From: VYFG01 sp965248685
GTDB taxonomy: Bacteria > Pseudomonadota > Gammaproteobacteria > Arenicellales > Poriferihabitantaceae
Assembly (NCBI GenBank): GCA_965248685.1
Contig: CBDFKC010000004.1
Coordinates: 372,001 to 436,000, forward strand
Direction: 5' to 3'
Length of the DNA: 64,000 nucleotides
The notes under the pieces were generated by a model that did not search any database, was not told where the DNA came from, and was given only the letters and a program-made list of their open reading frames with translations. This document shows, piece after piece, positions 44,607-53,814 of the stretch (position 1 is its first letter; the number at the start of each line of letters is the position of its first letter). The position numbers and the translations under genes are program-made.

Positions 44607-45290
44607 ATGAATATTTTACATCGTGATAATTTAGAACTTGGTGGGTTTGCCGGTCTCAAAGAGCACAGATTAGTTATGGACGACAGAGCTTTTGCAGGAA
44701 GAGCGAATCCAGGAACGTGGCAAGGAATAGGAAATTTTATTTACTTGGCGGATGCTCAATTCAACCCGTTAGGAGAAACGAAGTTGCATAGCCATAAAGA
44801 AGTGGATGTCATCTCTGTTATGGTTGACGGCAGCGTGAGTCATGAAGGTTCTCTTGAACATGGCCAGTCACTGCTTGCTAGTCAAGTTCAGGTTCAACGT
44901 GCCGGGGGCGAAGGCTTTTCTCACAATGAAATTAACCCTGATAAAACTAAAAATAGAATGATCCAATTGTGGGCTTTGCCTGAAGAGGCGGGTGCCTGTG
45001 CAGCCTATAAATTCTATTCGCTACCTGAAGAGGGTATGGTTCGCGTTTACGGTGGCCATGCTGATCAAGACGATGCTTTTGCCAGCCATACTCTAATTGA
45101 TGTCGGCCATCTGGCCGCAGGCCAACAGATCAATATTGACCAGCCTTTTCTGATGTATCTCACCAAAGGTAGTGGCAATGGAAACGATACAGCTGTTGCT
45201 GACGGAGACTTAGTGCGCGGTGAAAGGTTGATGCTTGATATAAAAGAAGACGCTATGGTCATCATCATCACGGAACAACAAGTCAGATGA
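44607..45290 (+). CDS. Pirin-family bicupin
   Basis: 227 residues. Metal-binding residues are in LHSHKEVDVISVMVDGSVSHEGSLEHGQSL and VQVQRAGGEGFSHNEINPD, the pirin signature (HxH...H...E). Members act as quercetin-dioxygenase-like enzymes or redox-sensitive regulators. The stop overlaps the start of the next gene (ATGA). In many proteobacteria such genes sit beside isochorismatase- and LysR-like genes, as here. Confidence 0.92.
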   Translation: MNILHRDNLELGGFAGLKEHRLVMDDRAFAGRANPGTWQGIGNFIYLADAQFNPLGETKLHSHKEVDVISVMVDGSVSHEGSLEHGQSLLASQVQVQRAGGEGFSHNEINPDKTKNRMIQLWALPEEAGACAAYKFYSLPEEGMVRVYGGHADQDDAFASHTLIDVGHLAAGQQINIDQPFLMYLTKGSGNGNDTAVADGDLVRGERLMLDIKEDAMVIIITEQQVR

Positions 45291-45856
45291 CAAACCAGGG
45301 CAGCAACGAACAAGTGACTGTTATTGTTCGCCACAATGTACGTCCGGAAAAAGAAACGACTTTTGAGAATTGGCTTGCAGGAATAGAGAAAGCTTGTCGA
45401 TCATTCACCGGCTTTATGGGAACCGAAGTCATAAAGCCGGTTGATGCTAAAAAATTACACTATGTGTGTATCTATCGGTTCGATAATTATCAAAATCTTG
45501 AACAGTGGATGGAGTCAGACGACCGTGCAGAGTGGGTTTCCAAATCTAAACAATTTAGTGATATTAAACCCGAGTATGAACATTTCCAGCAACATGGTCT
45601 AGATATTTGGTTTACCCAACCAAGTAAAACTGGAGGTGGAAAACCTGCTTTCTGGAAACAAGTAGTGTTAGGGGTAATGACAGTTTATCCCTTGATCCTA
45701 ATATTGAATGTATTGCTCAGCCCCATTACTAACCACCTTCCATTGAAAGTGTCGCTATTGCTAACTGTTGTTGTGCTATCTGCACTATTGACCTGGCCAG
45801 TTATGCCCTACGCTTCAAAACTGCTAGGTAACTGGCTTCGCCCAAAAAATTCTTAA
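45287..45856 (+). CDS. Antibiotic biosynthesis monooxygenase (ABM) domain protein with membrane tail
   Basis: 189 residues. The first about 100 residues are an ABM-type ferredoxin-like domain (VTVIVRHNVRPEKETTFENWLAGIEKACRSFTGFMGTEVIKP). The rest carries two hydrophobic segments (VVLGVMTVYPLILILNVLLS and VSLLLTVVVLSALLTWPVMPY) that anchor it in the membrane. The start overlaps the pirin stop. The role is probably quinone or reactive-species handling, by analogy with the family. Confidence 0.88.
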   Translation: MTNQGSNEQVTVIVRHNVRPEKETTFENWLAGIEKACRSFTGFMGTEVIKPVDAKKLHYVCIYRFDNYQNLEQWMESDDRAEWVSKSKQFSDIKPEYEHFQQHGLDIWFTQPSKTGGGKPAFWKQVVLGVMTVYPLILILNVLLSPITNHLPLKVSLLLTVVVLSALLTWPVMPYASKLLGNWLRPKNS

Positions 45857-45901
45857 AATCGATAATGGTTCGATTTGGAATCTCCCATGTCCTGGTTGGT
45901 G

Positions 45902-46258
45902 CTAAATCTTTCTTACGGCTGTAACTGTCACTTCTATCAGCCAGTGACCTCCAAGATCTACACCTAAGCAAGCTCTTTGCGGCCAATGTTCTGGATTACT
46001 TCCTATCCAATCCTTCCAGACTCCATCCATGATGGGTTTATCATCAATATTCGCAATGTATACTTGTGCTGAAACGATCTTAGTTTTGTCTGATCCTAGT
46101 TCAACCAGGTTACCTTCAAGGGTGCGCAGAGTCTGTAAAGTTTGGTCGACTAAATCTAGACTTTCATCCGAGGCGGCAGCAACTGTCCACACCAAATCTT
46201 CGTAGCTAGAAGATTTGCTTCTACCGGGAGATGAGTCCCCTTTAATTCTCTCAATCAT
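45902..46258 (-). CDS. RidA/YjgF-like protein
   Basis: 118 residues. The C-terminal motif HWPQRACLGVDLGGHWLIEVTVTAV resembles the RidA end in which an arginine and a glutamate act in imine hydrolysis (here R in PQRAC and E in IEV). The N-terminus (MIERIKGDSSPGRSKSSSYEDLVWTVAAASDES) is divergent. It is convergent with the ABM gene (45-bp gap) and lies beside the recombinase remnant. Confidence 0.8.
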   Translation of the reverse strand: MIERIKGDSSPGRSKSSSYEDLVWTVAAASDESLDLVDQTLQTLRTLEGNLVELGSDKTKIVSAQVYIANIDDKPIMDGVWKDWIGSNPEHWPQRACLGVDLGGHWLIEVTVTAVRKI

Positions 46259-46288
46259 TCAATCGTAACTTCCAATTTGTATTGTTCG

Positions 46289-46402
46289 TTAAATCGGCAT
46301 CAAATTTGAAGCACTATCTGAGGTGCTCCAGCGGCATTTATCATAAATCTGTGTTGTTGTAACTTGAGCGTGCCCAAGTAATTCTCGGACATTTTTTCTG
46401 TG
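46289..46402 (-). pseudogene. Tyrosine recombinase (integrase) C-terminal remnant
   Basis: Reading on the minus strand from 46402, the frame gives about 37 residues with VRELLGHAQVTTTQIYDK, the C-terminal box of XerC/D-type integrases (LGHxxxxTTxxIY with the catalytic tyrosine). An in-frame stop lies immediately upstream at 46405-46403, and no N-terminal part is present before the moeB-like gene. This is a short decayed remnant at the right edge of the AT-rich segment. Confidence 0.7.
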
Positions 46403-46481
46403 TTAATTGAAAGGGTATTTTTCTGTTCCACGGTACATAGGATACAATCACCCCGGAGTTGATCGCCTTTACACTAACTTT

Positions 46482-47231
46482 TCAAGCAGATCCACAAATG
46501 GGGCAATCAAAGTTCTTCGGCAGCACCATTTTCTGCCATTCCATAAACTGGGCGTCGAACAACCAAACTACGCCATGCAGCTGTCCACGACCCAATAGTA
46601 TATTGATCGATTCGAGGGCCTGCATGGTGCCGATGACCCCCACGAGGGGTGAAATAACGCCTTCCGCGGCACAGCTTGCCGCTTCTACTCCAGTATTAGG
46701 GTACAGACATTGATAACACGGGCTATTTGGTTGGCGCGAGTCAAACGCGGTTACCTGTCCCTCCCAGCGAATTGCAGCACCAGACACCAATGGCGTTTTG
46801 GTCTTAACTGCGGCCGCGTTTAATTGGAACCGGGTGGGAAAATTATCCGAACAATCGATGATGAGTGAATGCTCTGCTGCCAGGCCCTCTATTTCTTCGG
46901 TTTCCAGAGCGAAATCGTGGCAGATTATTTCGACCTCCGGATTAATCGATTTTAGAGTTTTCGCTGCTGACTCGGTTTTAAGTAACCCAATGTGGTTATA
47001 GCTATGCGCAATCTGGCGCTGCAAATTTGAAAGGTCTACAACATCGAAATCCGCGATACTGAGTTGCCCCACCCCGGCTGCCGCCAGGTACATTGCCACC
47101 GGTGATCCCAGCCCTCCCATTCCGACAATTAGCACCGATGAATCACGTAATGCGCGCTGGCCGCTTTCGCCAACCAGAGGTAGTTTGATTTGACGGCTGT
47201 AACGTTCGAGAAAGTCTGTTTGCGGGATCAT
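46482..47231 (-). CDS. MoeB/ThiF/HesA-family adenylyltransferase
   Basis: 249 residues. The ATP-binding site VLIVGMGGLGSPVAMYLAAAGVG is at about 34-56, then ADFDVVDLSNLQRQI and IIDCSDNFPTR. Two CxxC zinc pairs are visible (CYQCLYP near 186 and CPICGS near the end), plus the ASCAAEGVIS cysteine loop. It activates the C-terminal glycine of a sulfur-carrier protein (MoaD or ThiS type) for sulfur transfer. Which pathway it serves cannot be decided here. It is divergent from the coxG-like gene across an inverted repeat. Confidence 0.88.
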   Translation of the reverse strand: MIPQTDFLERYSRQIKLPLVGESGQRALRDSSVLIVGMGGLGSPVAMYLAAAGVGQLSIADFDVVDLSNLQRQIAHSYNHIGLLKTESAAKTLKSINPEVEIICHDFALETEEIEGLAAEHSLIIDCSDNFPTRFQLNAAAVKTKTPLVSGAAIRWEGQVTAFDSRQPNSPCYQCLYPNTGVEAASCAAEGVISPLVGVIGTMQALESINILLGRGQLHGVVWLFDAQFMEWQKMVLPKNFDCPICGSA

Positions 47232-47252
47232 GATATTGGAATGCCGTTGCGC

Positions 47253-47297
47253 TATCCATGTGATAATGACAGTTTGAACGCAATTATCACATGGATA
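47253..47297. promoter_or_regulatory. 14-bp perfect inverted repeat between divergent genes (operator candidate)
   Basis: TATCCATGTGATAA (47253-47266) is the exact reverse complement of TTATCACATGGATA (47284-47297), with 17 bp between. It sits at the 5' end of both the moeB-like and coxG-like genes. It includes the first possible ATG of coxG, which would then be inside the repeat. A dimeric repressor or activator site is a reasonable guess. Confidence 0.55.
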
Positions 47298-47794
47298 TCA
47301 TCGGAATGAGCAAACAGACTCAGTCAAACGACGCCGCGAATGCCACGGTCTCCGTTACTGGTGAATATGATTTGCCACTGGACCGGCTCGCGGTTTGGGC
47401 ACTGCTGAATGATCCGGTGGTGTTACAACAATGTATAAAAGGGTGTGACCAGGTCACCAGAGATGAAAACCAGGATTTTCACGCGGAATTTGGCTTTCGA
47501 CTGGGGCCATTGCGCAAACGACTGGTCGCTAAACTAACCGTAGACGCTATTCAACCACCCGCTCACTACCAACTTTCGTCAACCGTAACCTATAGAGCCA
47601 TGGGCACAGCCAAAGGCGGAGCGGCGGTGTACCTTAAACCCGCGGATTTTGGCACCTCCCTGAAATATGATGCGGAATTTACTGTTGAAGGATGGTTTAG
47701 CAGACTGGGCCAGGACCTTCTACGAGCCGCAGCAGCAAAGTATATGAAACTTTTTTTCGAGCGCTTTGTCGAGATAAGTAATCAGTCAGGATAG
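47291..47794 (+). CDS. CoxG-like SRPBCC-domain protein
   Basis: 167 residues from 47291, or 162 from the ATG at 47306; neither has a good ribosome-binding site. The later start would leave the inverted repeat outside the coding part. The fold is the CoxG/START-like type: VTGEYDLPLDRLAVWALLNDPVVLQQCIKGCDQV, then LKYDAEFTVEGWFSRLGQDLLRAAAAKYMKLFFERF. CoxG anchors CO dehydrogenase in some organisms, but no CODH genes are in the window and the family is broader. Function is unknown. Confidence 0.8.
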   Translation: MDIIGMSKQTQSNDAANATVSVTGEYDLPLDRLAVWALLNDPVVLQQCIKGCDQVTRDENQDFHAEFGFRLGPLRKRLVAKLTVDAIQPPAHYQLSSTVTYRAMGTAKGGAAVYLKPADFGTSLKYDAEFTVEGWFSRLGQDLLRAAAAKYMKLFFERFVEISNQSG

Positions 47795-47818
47795 TCTGCG
47801 TAACCTTTATGTCTGCTG

Positions 47819-47846
47819 TGGACTTTTCTCTGTCGATAACTATAAT
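47819..47846 (+). promoter_or_regulatory. Possible sigma-70 promoter for the 2-oxoglutarate dehydrogenase genes
   Basis: A perfect -10 box TATAAT (47841-47846) has TGGACT (47819-47824) 16 bp upstream as a partial -35 box. The sucA start is about 100 bp downstream, so the leader would be about 100 bases. No run of genes competes in this gap. Confidence 0.4.
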
Positions 47847-47953
47847 TGATTGATCACAAACACCAGAAAAATCATGTCAACCGAAGTTGTTGATTTTCCC
47901 AATTCATCGCGCTTTCCGACGCGATGTCAACGCGCAATAATTCAGGATAGACG

Positions 47954-50731
47954 ATGAAACCGGAAATCCATGACCTCGCGGTACTAAACGCCGGCAACCT
48001 TGCCTATCTTGAATCTCTCCATCAGGAATTTGTTGATAACGGTGGCCAGGCCAATGGAGGTGATCCCCACTGGCAGCGAATAGCGGCCCTGCTCCCTGAT
48101 GCCGACTCTGGTATTACACCCCAGGTGTCTTCCGGTGGTTCAAGGGAATGGATGGAAACCTTGGCTTACAAGCAGGGTCAGGTATCCAAACTTATTATGG
48201 GGTATCGCTCTCTCGGACACTTATTAGCAGATATTGATCCCATAGATACCATGGCCCGTGGTGACGCTATGGAATTGGAATTAGCGCAGTATGACCTGGG
48301 CGAAGCTGATCTTGACACCGATTTTGATACTGGTGATCTGGCGGATGGCGGGCGAAAGACCCTGGGGCAGATATTGGCTTATCTGCAACAAGCCTATTGC
48401 GGCCCGATCGCCTACGAATTTAGGTATCTGACCTCTATGGAGCAACGAACATGGCTAATGTCCATGATCGAAACAACGCCGGTGAGACCGAAACCCTCGG
48501 TAGAAGGGCAGATTAATATTCTGACCAAACTAACCGCAGCGGAGGGTTTGGAGCGATACCTGCATACTAAGTATGTCGGGCAAAAACGTTTTTCTCTAGA
48601 GGGAGGCGATACCCTGATTCCGATGTTGTCTGATCTTATTCAACAGTTTGGTAAACGCAAGGTCAAGGAGGTAATTATTGGCATGGCACATCGGGGTCGC
48701 CTGAACGTGCTGGTCAATATACTCGGCAAAGCGCCATCGGACTTATTTAGCGAATTTGAAGGCGTATACGAAACCGAAGATGAGGATACCGAGACCGGTG
48801 ATGTCAAATACCACCAGGGGGCTTCGTCAGATATCCAGACCGAAGGAGGGAATGTGCACGTTGCGCTGTCTTTTAATCCCTCCCATCTGGAAATTATTAA
48901 CCCTGTGGTTGAAGGGTCAGCTCGGGCCCGTCAGGAGCGACGACGTGATGTCAATCGTGCTGAGGTTGTACCCATTCTAATTCATGGTGATGCCGCATTT
49001 GCCGGTCAGGGGGTAGTCATGGAGACCCTGAACATGTCTCGTACCCGTGGATACTCAACCGGTGGTACGGTTCACATAATTATTAATAATCAAATTGGTT
49101 TTACCACCAATACCCTGGATGCCCGTTCTACGCTGTATTGCACTGAAGTCGCGAAAATGGTGCAGGCGCCTATTTTTCATGTAAATGGTGATGATCCCGA
49201 GGCGGTTATTTCAGTGGCCCGGCTGGCCATGGAATATCGAATGCAATTCGCCGGTGATGTAGTAATTGATCTGGTCTGCTATCGACGTCATGGTCATAAT
49301 GAAGCGGATGAGCCGGCGATTACCCAACCGATGATGTATGGCAAGATCAAGCAACATAAAACCCCTCGCGAGATATACACCAATCGGTTAATTGCAGAAA
49401 ATGCAATTAACCCCGAGCAAGCTGCCGAACTCGGTACCATTTATCGTGATCAGCTCGACCAGGGTCAGGTGGTGGCGGGGCAGGTTATTGATCCCAATAA
49501 ATCCCTCAACGTAGTGGATTGGGCGCCTTACCTGGTTAAAAAGTGGGATACCGATACCGATACCAGTATCAGCAGTCAACGGTTGCACGGTCTCGGCAAC
49601 AAATTTGTCGAGGTGCCCGAGGACTTTGTTGTCCACGCCCGGGTCACGCGGGTTTTGCAAGACCGGCTTGATATGGTGGCTGGTACCAAGCCCATGGATT
49701 GGGGATGCGCCGAATTGCTTGCTTATGGCTCTCTGCTGGAGGACAACTACACGGTTCGTTTATCCGGGCAGGATGCCGGCCGGGGAACCTTTTCCCACCG
49801 GCATGCTACCCTGCACGATCAGTCTCAACCACGAACCCATGTGCCGCTGCGTTACGTGACTGAAGATCCGAGCGATTTCCTGGTTATTAATTCGCTGCTA
49901 TCAGAGGAGGCCGTATTGGGCTTTGAGTATGGTTATGCCACCACTGAACCAAGAACACTGGTGATCTGGGAAGGCCAGTTTGGCGATTTCGTAAATGGTG
50001 CCCAGGTTGTTATCGATCAGTTTATCAGCAGCGGTGAGGCTAAGTGGTCCCGGGTTTGCGGGTTGACCATGTTCCTTCCGCACGGAATGGAAGGTCAGGG
50101 GCCGGAGCACTCATCGGCCAGGCTAGAGCGTTTTCTCCAGCTATGCGCTGAAAACAATATGCAGGTATGCGTGCCAACGACGCCGGCGCAGATGTTTCAT
50201 ATGTTGCGCCGGCAGATGATCAGGCCACTGCGAAGACCTTTGATTGTCATGACACCGAAAAGTCTGCTGCGACACAAATTATCGGTTTCAACGCCTGAAG
50301 ACTTAACTGCGGGTAAATTTCAAAATGTTATTGGTGAGATCGACGATATCGATCCAGCCCAGGTGAAGCGAGTGGTGATCTGCTCCGGTAAAGTGTATTT
50401 CGACCTGCTTGAACACAGGCGAGAGCATGCTATAACCGATGTCGCGATTTTGCGGGTCGAACAATTGCATCCCTTTCCCAAGAAATATCTGGGGGCTGAA
50501 TTGGAAAAATTCGGCGCAGCGACGAAAGTGGTCTGGTGTCAGGAAGAGCCAAAAAATCAGGGCAGTTGGTATCAGATCAGTTACTATCTCCGACTATTGT
50601 TGAACGCTGAGCTTAATCAGACCCTGGGTTATGTAGGGCGGGAAGGGTCGCCTTCACCCGCAGTGGGTTATTTCAAGTTACACGTCGAGCAGCAGCGTAA
50701 ACTGGTAACCGAAGCGCTAACCGTGGATTGA
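47954..50731 (+). CDS. sucA: 2-oxoglutarate dehydrogenase E1 component
   Basis: 925 residues, the usual length for this enzyme. It contains the thiamine-diphosphate domain pieces IGMAHRGRLNVLVNILGK, HLEIINPVVEGSARARQ, VPILIHGDAAFAGQGVVMETLNMS and DVVIDLVCYRRHGHNEADEPAITQP. The C-terminal transketolase-like domain has GMEGQGPEHSSARLERFLQ. It decarboxylates 2-oxoglutarate and passes the succinyl group to E2. It is followed by sucB after 44 bp. No sdh genes precede it; the SDH-like complex is elsewhere in the window. Confidence 0.98.
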   Translation: MKPEIHDLAVLNAGNLAYLESLHQEFVDNGGQANGGDPHWQRIAALLPDADSGITPQVSSGGSREWMETLAYKQGQVSKLIMGYRSLGHLLADIDPIDTMARGDAMELELAQYDLGEADLDTDFDTGDLADGGRKTLGQILAYLQQAYCGPIAYEFRYLTSMEQRTWLMSMIETTPVRPKPSVEGQINILTKLTAAEGLERYLHTKYVGQKRFSLEGGDTLIPMLSDLIQQFGKRKVKEVIIGMAHRGRLNVLVNILGKAPSDLFSEFEGVYETEDEDTETGDVKYHQGASSDIQTEGGNVHVALSFNPSHLEIINPVVEGSARARQERRRDVNRAEVVPILIHGDAAFAGQGVVMETLNMSRTRGYSTGGTVHIIINNQIGFTTNTLDARSTLYCTEVAKMVQAPIFHVNGDDPEAVISVARLAMEYRMQFAGDVVIDLVCYRRHGHNEADEPAITQPMMYGKIKQHKTPREIYTNRLIAENAINPEQAAELGTIYRDQLDQGQVVAGQVIDPNKSLNVVDWAPYLVKKWDTDTDTSISSQRLHGLGNKFVEVPEDFVVHARVTRVLQDRLDMVAGTKPMDWGCAELLAYGSLLEDNYTVRLSGQDAGRGTFSHRHATLHDQSQPRTHVPLRYVTEDPSDFLVINSLLSEEAVLGFEYGYATTEPRTLVIWEGQFGDFVNGAQVVIDQFISSGEAKWSRVCGLTMFLPHGMEGQGPEHSSARLERFLQLCAENNMQVCVPTTPAQMFHMLRRQMIRPLRRPLIVMTPKSLLRHKLSVSTPEDLTAGKFQNVIGEIDDIDPAQVKRVVICSGKVYFDLLEHRREHAITDVAILRVEQLHPFPKKYLGAELEKFGAATKVVWCQEEPKNQGSWYQISYYLRLLLNAELNQTLGYVGREGSPSPAVGYFKLHVEQQRKLVTEALTVD

Positions 50732-50775
50732 GCACTTACTGCCTTTTCTAACCAACCATCTAATTTGCAATTACT

Positions 50776-52062
50776 ATGTCCATAGAAATTAAAGTTCCGG
50801 TTCTTCCTGAATCGGTCGCTGACGGATTACTGCTCGACTGGAACAAACAACCTGGGGAGTACGCTAGTCGTGATGAGATTCTGGTTGAGGTCGAGACTGA
50901 CAAAGTGGTTCTGGAGGTGCCAGCCCCCAGAGGTGGAGTGATCAGCGAAATCCGGGTTGAAGCTGGATCGACCGTGACCTCGGAACAGGTGTTGGCTATT
51001 CTGGTTGAGGGCGAGGCGGAAGCGTCTGGAGCCAATGATTCTCCCGCTGGAGATGAAGCTGTTGGAGGTGAATCCGCAGAAGGTGAGACTATTGTCGCTG
51101 AAGGCGATCACCTGATGGGGCCAGCGGTCGCCCGTTTGGTAAAGGAGCATGACCTGGATCCCTCGGCGATTACTCCAACTGGTCCCGGTGGCCGTATAAC
51201 CAAAGAAGACTTGCTGGCTTTTATTACCAGCCAGGTAAATCCTGATTCGGATCCCCCGACGGAGTCACAAGTGCCCGAGGCTGTCGCTAAAACTGAGGCT
51301 CCGGAGCATAAGGCGATGCAACAGGATCTGTCGGCTGGTGCTGCGGAATCGACGGGTACTAATCGCGGGGAAGTTCGGGAACCGATGTCCAGATTACGCA
51401 AGACAATTGCTGCCCGCCTGGTTCAGTCCCAGCAAACAGCGGCGATGCTGACGACATTTAACGAAGTGAATATGCAGCCGGTTATGGCGCTGCGCAGTCG
51501 ATACAAAGAACAATTCGAGAAAACCCATGGAACCCGACTCGGGTTCATGTCGTTTTTTGTCAAAGCCAGCGTAGCCGCATTGCAAAAATATCCATTGGTT
51601 AACGCATATATCGATGGCAGCGATATCGTTCGTCATCACTATAACGATATCGGAATTGCGGTGTCCTCACCCCGGGGTTTGGTTGTGCCGGTCCTGCGTA
51701 ATTGTGAAGATTTGGGATTTGCTGAAATTGAGTCTCAGATCCGCGCTTACGGCGGCAAAGCGCGGGAAGGAAAAATAGGCCTGGATGATTTATCTGGGGG
51801 GACATTTACCATAACCAACGGTGGGGTATTTGGATCGATGCTATCGACGCCGATCATCAATCCGCCGCAAAGCGCAATTCTCGGGATGCATAATATTGTG
51901 GATCGCCCGGTTGCGGAGAATGGTGAGGTCGTAATCAAACCCATAATGTATCTGGCGCTATCCTATGACCACAGGATTGTTGATGGAATGGAAGCCGTCC
52001 AGTTTCTGGTGACAATAAAGGACATGATCGAAGATCCAGCAAGACTAATGCTGGCTTGCTGA
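50776..52062 (+). CDS. sucB: Dihydrolipoamide succinyltransferase (E2 of 2-oxoglutarate dehydrogenase)
   Basis: 428 residues. An N-terminal lipoyl domain with the lipoylated lysine in VETDKVVLEVPAP (about 40-52), an acidic/alanine-rich linker, a peripheral subunit-binding domain (GPAVARLVKEHDLDPSAITPTGPGGRITKEDLL) and the catalytic domain follow. The active-site SYDHRIVDGMEAVQF is near residue 395. It transfers succinyl groups to CoA in the TCA cycle. The lpd gene follows 114 bp later. Confidence 0.97.
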   Translation: MSIEIKVPVLPESVADGLLLDWNKQPGEYASRDEILVEVETDKVVLEVPAPRGGVISEIRVEAGSTVTSEQVLAILVEGEAEASGANDSPAGDEAVGGESAEGETIVAEGDHLMGPAVARLVKEHDLDPSAITPTGPGGRITKEDLLAFITSQVNPDSDPPTESQVPEAVAKTEAPEHKAMQQDLSAGAAESTGTNRGEVREPMSRLRKTIAARLVQSQQTAAMLTTFNEVNMQPVMALRSRYKEQFEKTHGTRLGFMSFFVKASVAALQKYPLVNAYIDGSDIVRHHYNDIGIAVSSPRGLVVPVLRNCEDLGFAEIESQIRAYGGKAREGKIGLDDLSGGTFTITNGGVFGSMLSTPIINPPQSAILGMHNIVDRPVAENGEVVIKPIMYLALSYDHRIVDGMEAVQFLVTIKDMIEDPARLMLAC

Positions 52063-52176
52063 GCAATTTGGACATTTAATTTGGTTCCAGTTCGGCGCGA
52101 ACTTCATAGCGCTTCTGTCGCAGCAAAAACGCATCAATCTATTTTCCCGTGAATCTAATAACCCAGGGCGATCAAC

Positions 52177-53607
52177 ATGACTGACAATTTTGACGTAATC
52201 GTAATTGGAGGCGGGCCCGGTGGGTACGTCGCAGCAATACGCTGCTCCCAACTTGGGCTTAATACTGCCTGTATCGACGACCAATCTGATGCCCAGGGCA
52301 ATCCTTCCCTGGGAGGTACCTGCCTTAATGTAGGATGTATTCCATCCAAAGCGTTACTCGACTCTTCTGAGCAATTTCACCGGCTTCAGCACCAATTTGA
52401 AGCTCATGGCATCAGTGTGGAAAATCCTTCGCTTGACGTTAGCCGAATGCAGCAGCGCAAGAATGGGATCGTTGAAAGCCTTACCGGGGGTATCAAGCAA
52501 CTGTTTAAGGCAAACAATATCACCTCTATATATGGTTTTGGTCGCCTCGGTGGAAACAAGAGTGTGGAAGTTCTGGATCCGTCGTCTGGTGAAGTGACCC
52601 GGGTGATGAGTGCCAACAATATTATCCTGGCATCAGGATCTGTACCCGTGGAGCTTTCTGCGATTCCCTACGATGGTGAATTCGTTGTGGACTCCACAGG
52701 TGCGCTCAATTTTGATCGGGTTCCCCAGCGACTTGGCATCATTGGGGCCGGCGTCATTGGCCTGGAATTAGGCAGTGTATGGAATCGTTTGGGGTCCGAA
52801 GTCGTATTACTCGAAGCCATGGATCAATTTCTGTTCGGTGCAGATCACCATATCGCCCGTGAGGCCACCCGCCAGTACAAAAAACAGGGGCTGGATATCC
52901 GCTTGGGTGCAATGGTGAGTAAAATCAGTCCCACCCCCAACGGCCTTGAAATGCATTACGAGCAAAAAGGTAGCCAGCATACCCACGAAGTAGACCGGGT
53001 GGTGGTCGCGGTGGGACGCAAACCTGCAACCGAGGGTCTGTTGACTGCGGATAGTGGCGTATCCCTTGATAAGCGGGGCTTTATCGAAGTAGACGAGCAG
53101 TGCAAGACTAGGGTCCCCGGGGTCTGGGCAATTGGCGATGCCGTGCGTGGACCAATGTTAGCGCACAAGAGTTCCGAAGAAGGTGTTGCAGTGGCAGAGC
53201 GCATCAGCGGTAGCGTCGGGCATGTGGATTTTAATACCGTTCCCTGGGTTATATATACTTCGCCAGAAATCGCCTGGGTTGGCAAAACTGAGAATCAGCT
53301 AAAGGAAGAAGGTGTGCCAATATCAACCGGATCGTTTCCATTCGCCGCTACCGGCAGGGCCAAGGCTATGGAAGAACCCATTGGCATGGTAAAAGTCGTT
53401 TCCCACGCTGAAACCGATCGAATTTTAGGGGTGCATATTATCGGCCCCCATGTTTCTGAGTTGATCGCCGAATGCGTTGTCGCAATGTCTTTTCACGCCA
53501 GTGCCGAGGATTTGGCGCGTATTGTTCATGCCCATCCTACATTGTCAGAAGCGGTACATGAAGCGGCCCTGGCAGTGGATAAGCGCGCCATTCATAAAGT
53601 TAATTGA
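52177..53607 (+). CDS. lpdA: Dihydrolipoyl dehydrogenase (E3)
   Basis: 476 residues. The FAD motif GGGPGGYVAAIR, the redox-active disulfide GGTCLNVGCIPSKALL, the NAD motif GAGVIGLELGSVWNRLG, IGDAVRGPMLAHKSSEEG and the C-terminal HAHPTLSEAVHEAA (His-Glu catalytic pair) are all present. It reoxidises the lipoyl arms of E2, with NAD+ as acceptor. It is transcribed with sucA and sucB. Confidence 0.97.
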   Translation: MTDNFDVIVIGGGPGGYVAAIRCSQLGLNTACIDDQSDAQGNPSLGGTCLNVGCIPSKALLDSSEQFHRLQHQFEAHGISVENPSLDVSRMQQRKNGIVESLTGGIKQLFKANNITSIYGFGRLGGNKSVEVLDPSSGEVTRVMSANNIILASGSVPVELSAIPYDGEFVVDSTGALNFDRVPQRLGIIGAGVIGLELGSVWNRLGSEVVLLEAMDQFLFGADHHIAREATRQYKKQGLDIRLGAMVSKISPTPNGLEMHYEQKGSQHTHEVDRVVVAVGRKPATEGLLTADSGVSLDKRGFIEVDEQCKTRVPGVWAIGDAVRGPMLAHKSSEEGVAVAERISGSVGHVDFNTVPWVIYTSPEIAWVGKTENQLKEEGVPISTGSFPFAATGRAKAMEEPIGMVKVVSHAETDRILGVHIIGPHVSELIAECVVAMSFHASAEDLARIVHAHPTLSEAVHEAALAVDKRAIHKVN

Positions 53608-53638
53608 GAATTTCAGTAAAAACCACGTGCTGCCAGAT

Positions 53639-53655
53639 TGGGCAAAATTTGCCCA
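53639..53655. promoter_or_regulatory. Short palindrome downstream of lpdA
   Basis: TGGGCAAAATTTGCCCA is a near-perfect dyad with 8-base arms. It lies 32 bp after the lpdA stop in a 207-bp gap before the phosphomannomutase gene. There is no T-run, so it could be a weak terminator, an operator or chance. Nothing else was seen in this gap. Confidence 0.3.
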
Positions 53656-53814
53656 CTCACTTAGTTGCAAACAATGTGATAGCACTCGGCGCTGGGTAGG
53701 GTCATTACTGACATCCACTTCGATGTAGAAAAGTTTTGATCTCCATTTGCCTCGTCCAATCTTATTCCGAGGTTCCACAAGCAACCATATTCCATCATTC
53801 CAATTGCATTCAAT

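Noticed and set aside
41726..46402. Attachment-site direct repeats bounding the island
   Set aside because: I compared the two edges by eye and found no convincing shared repeat.
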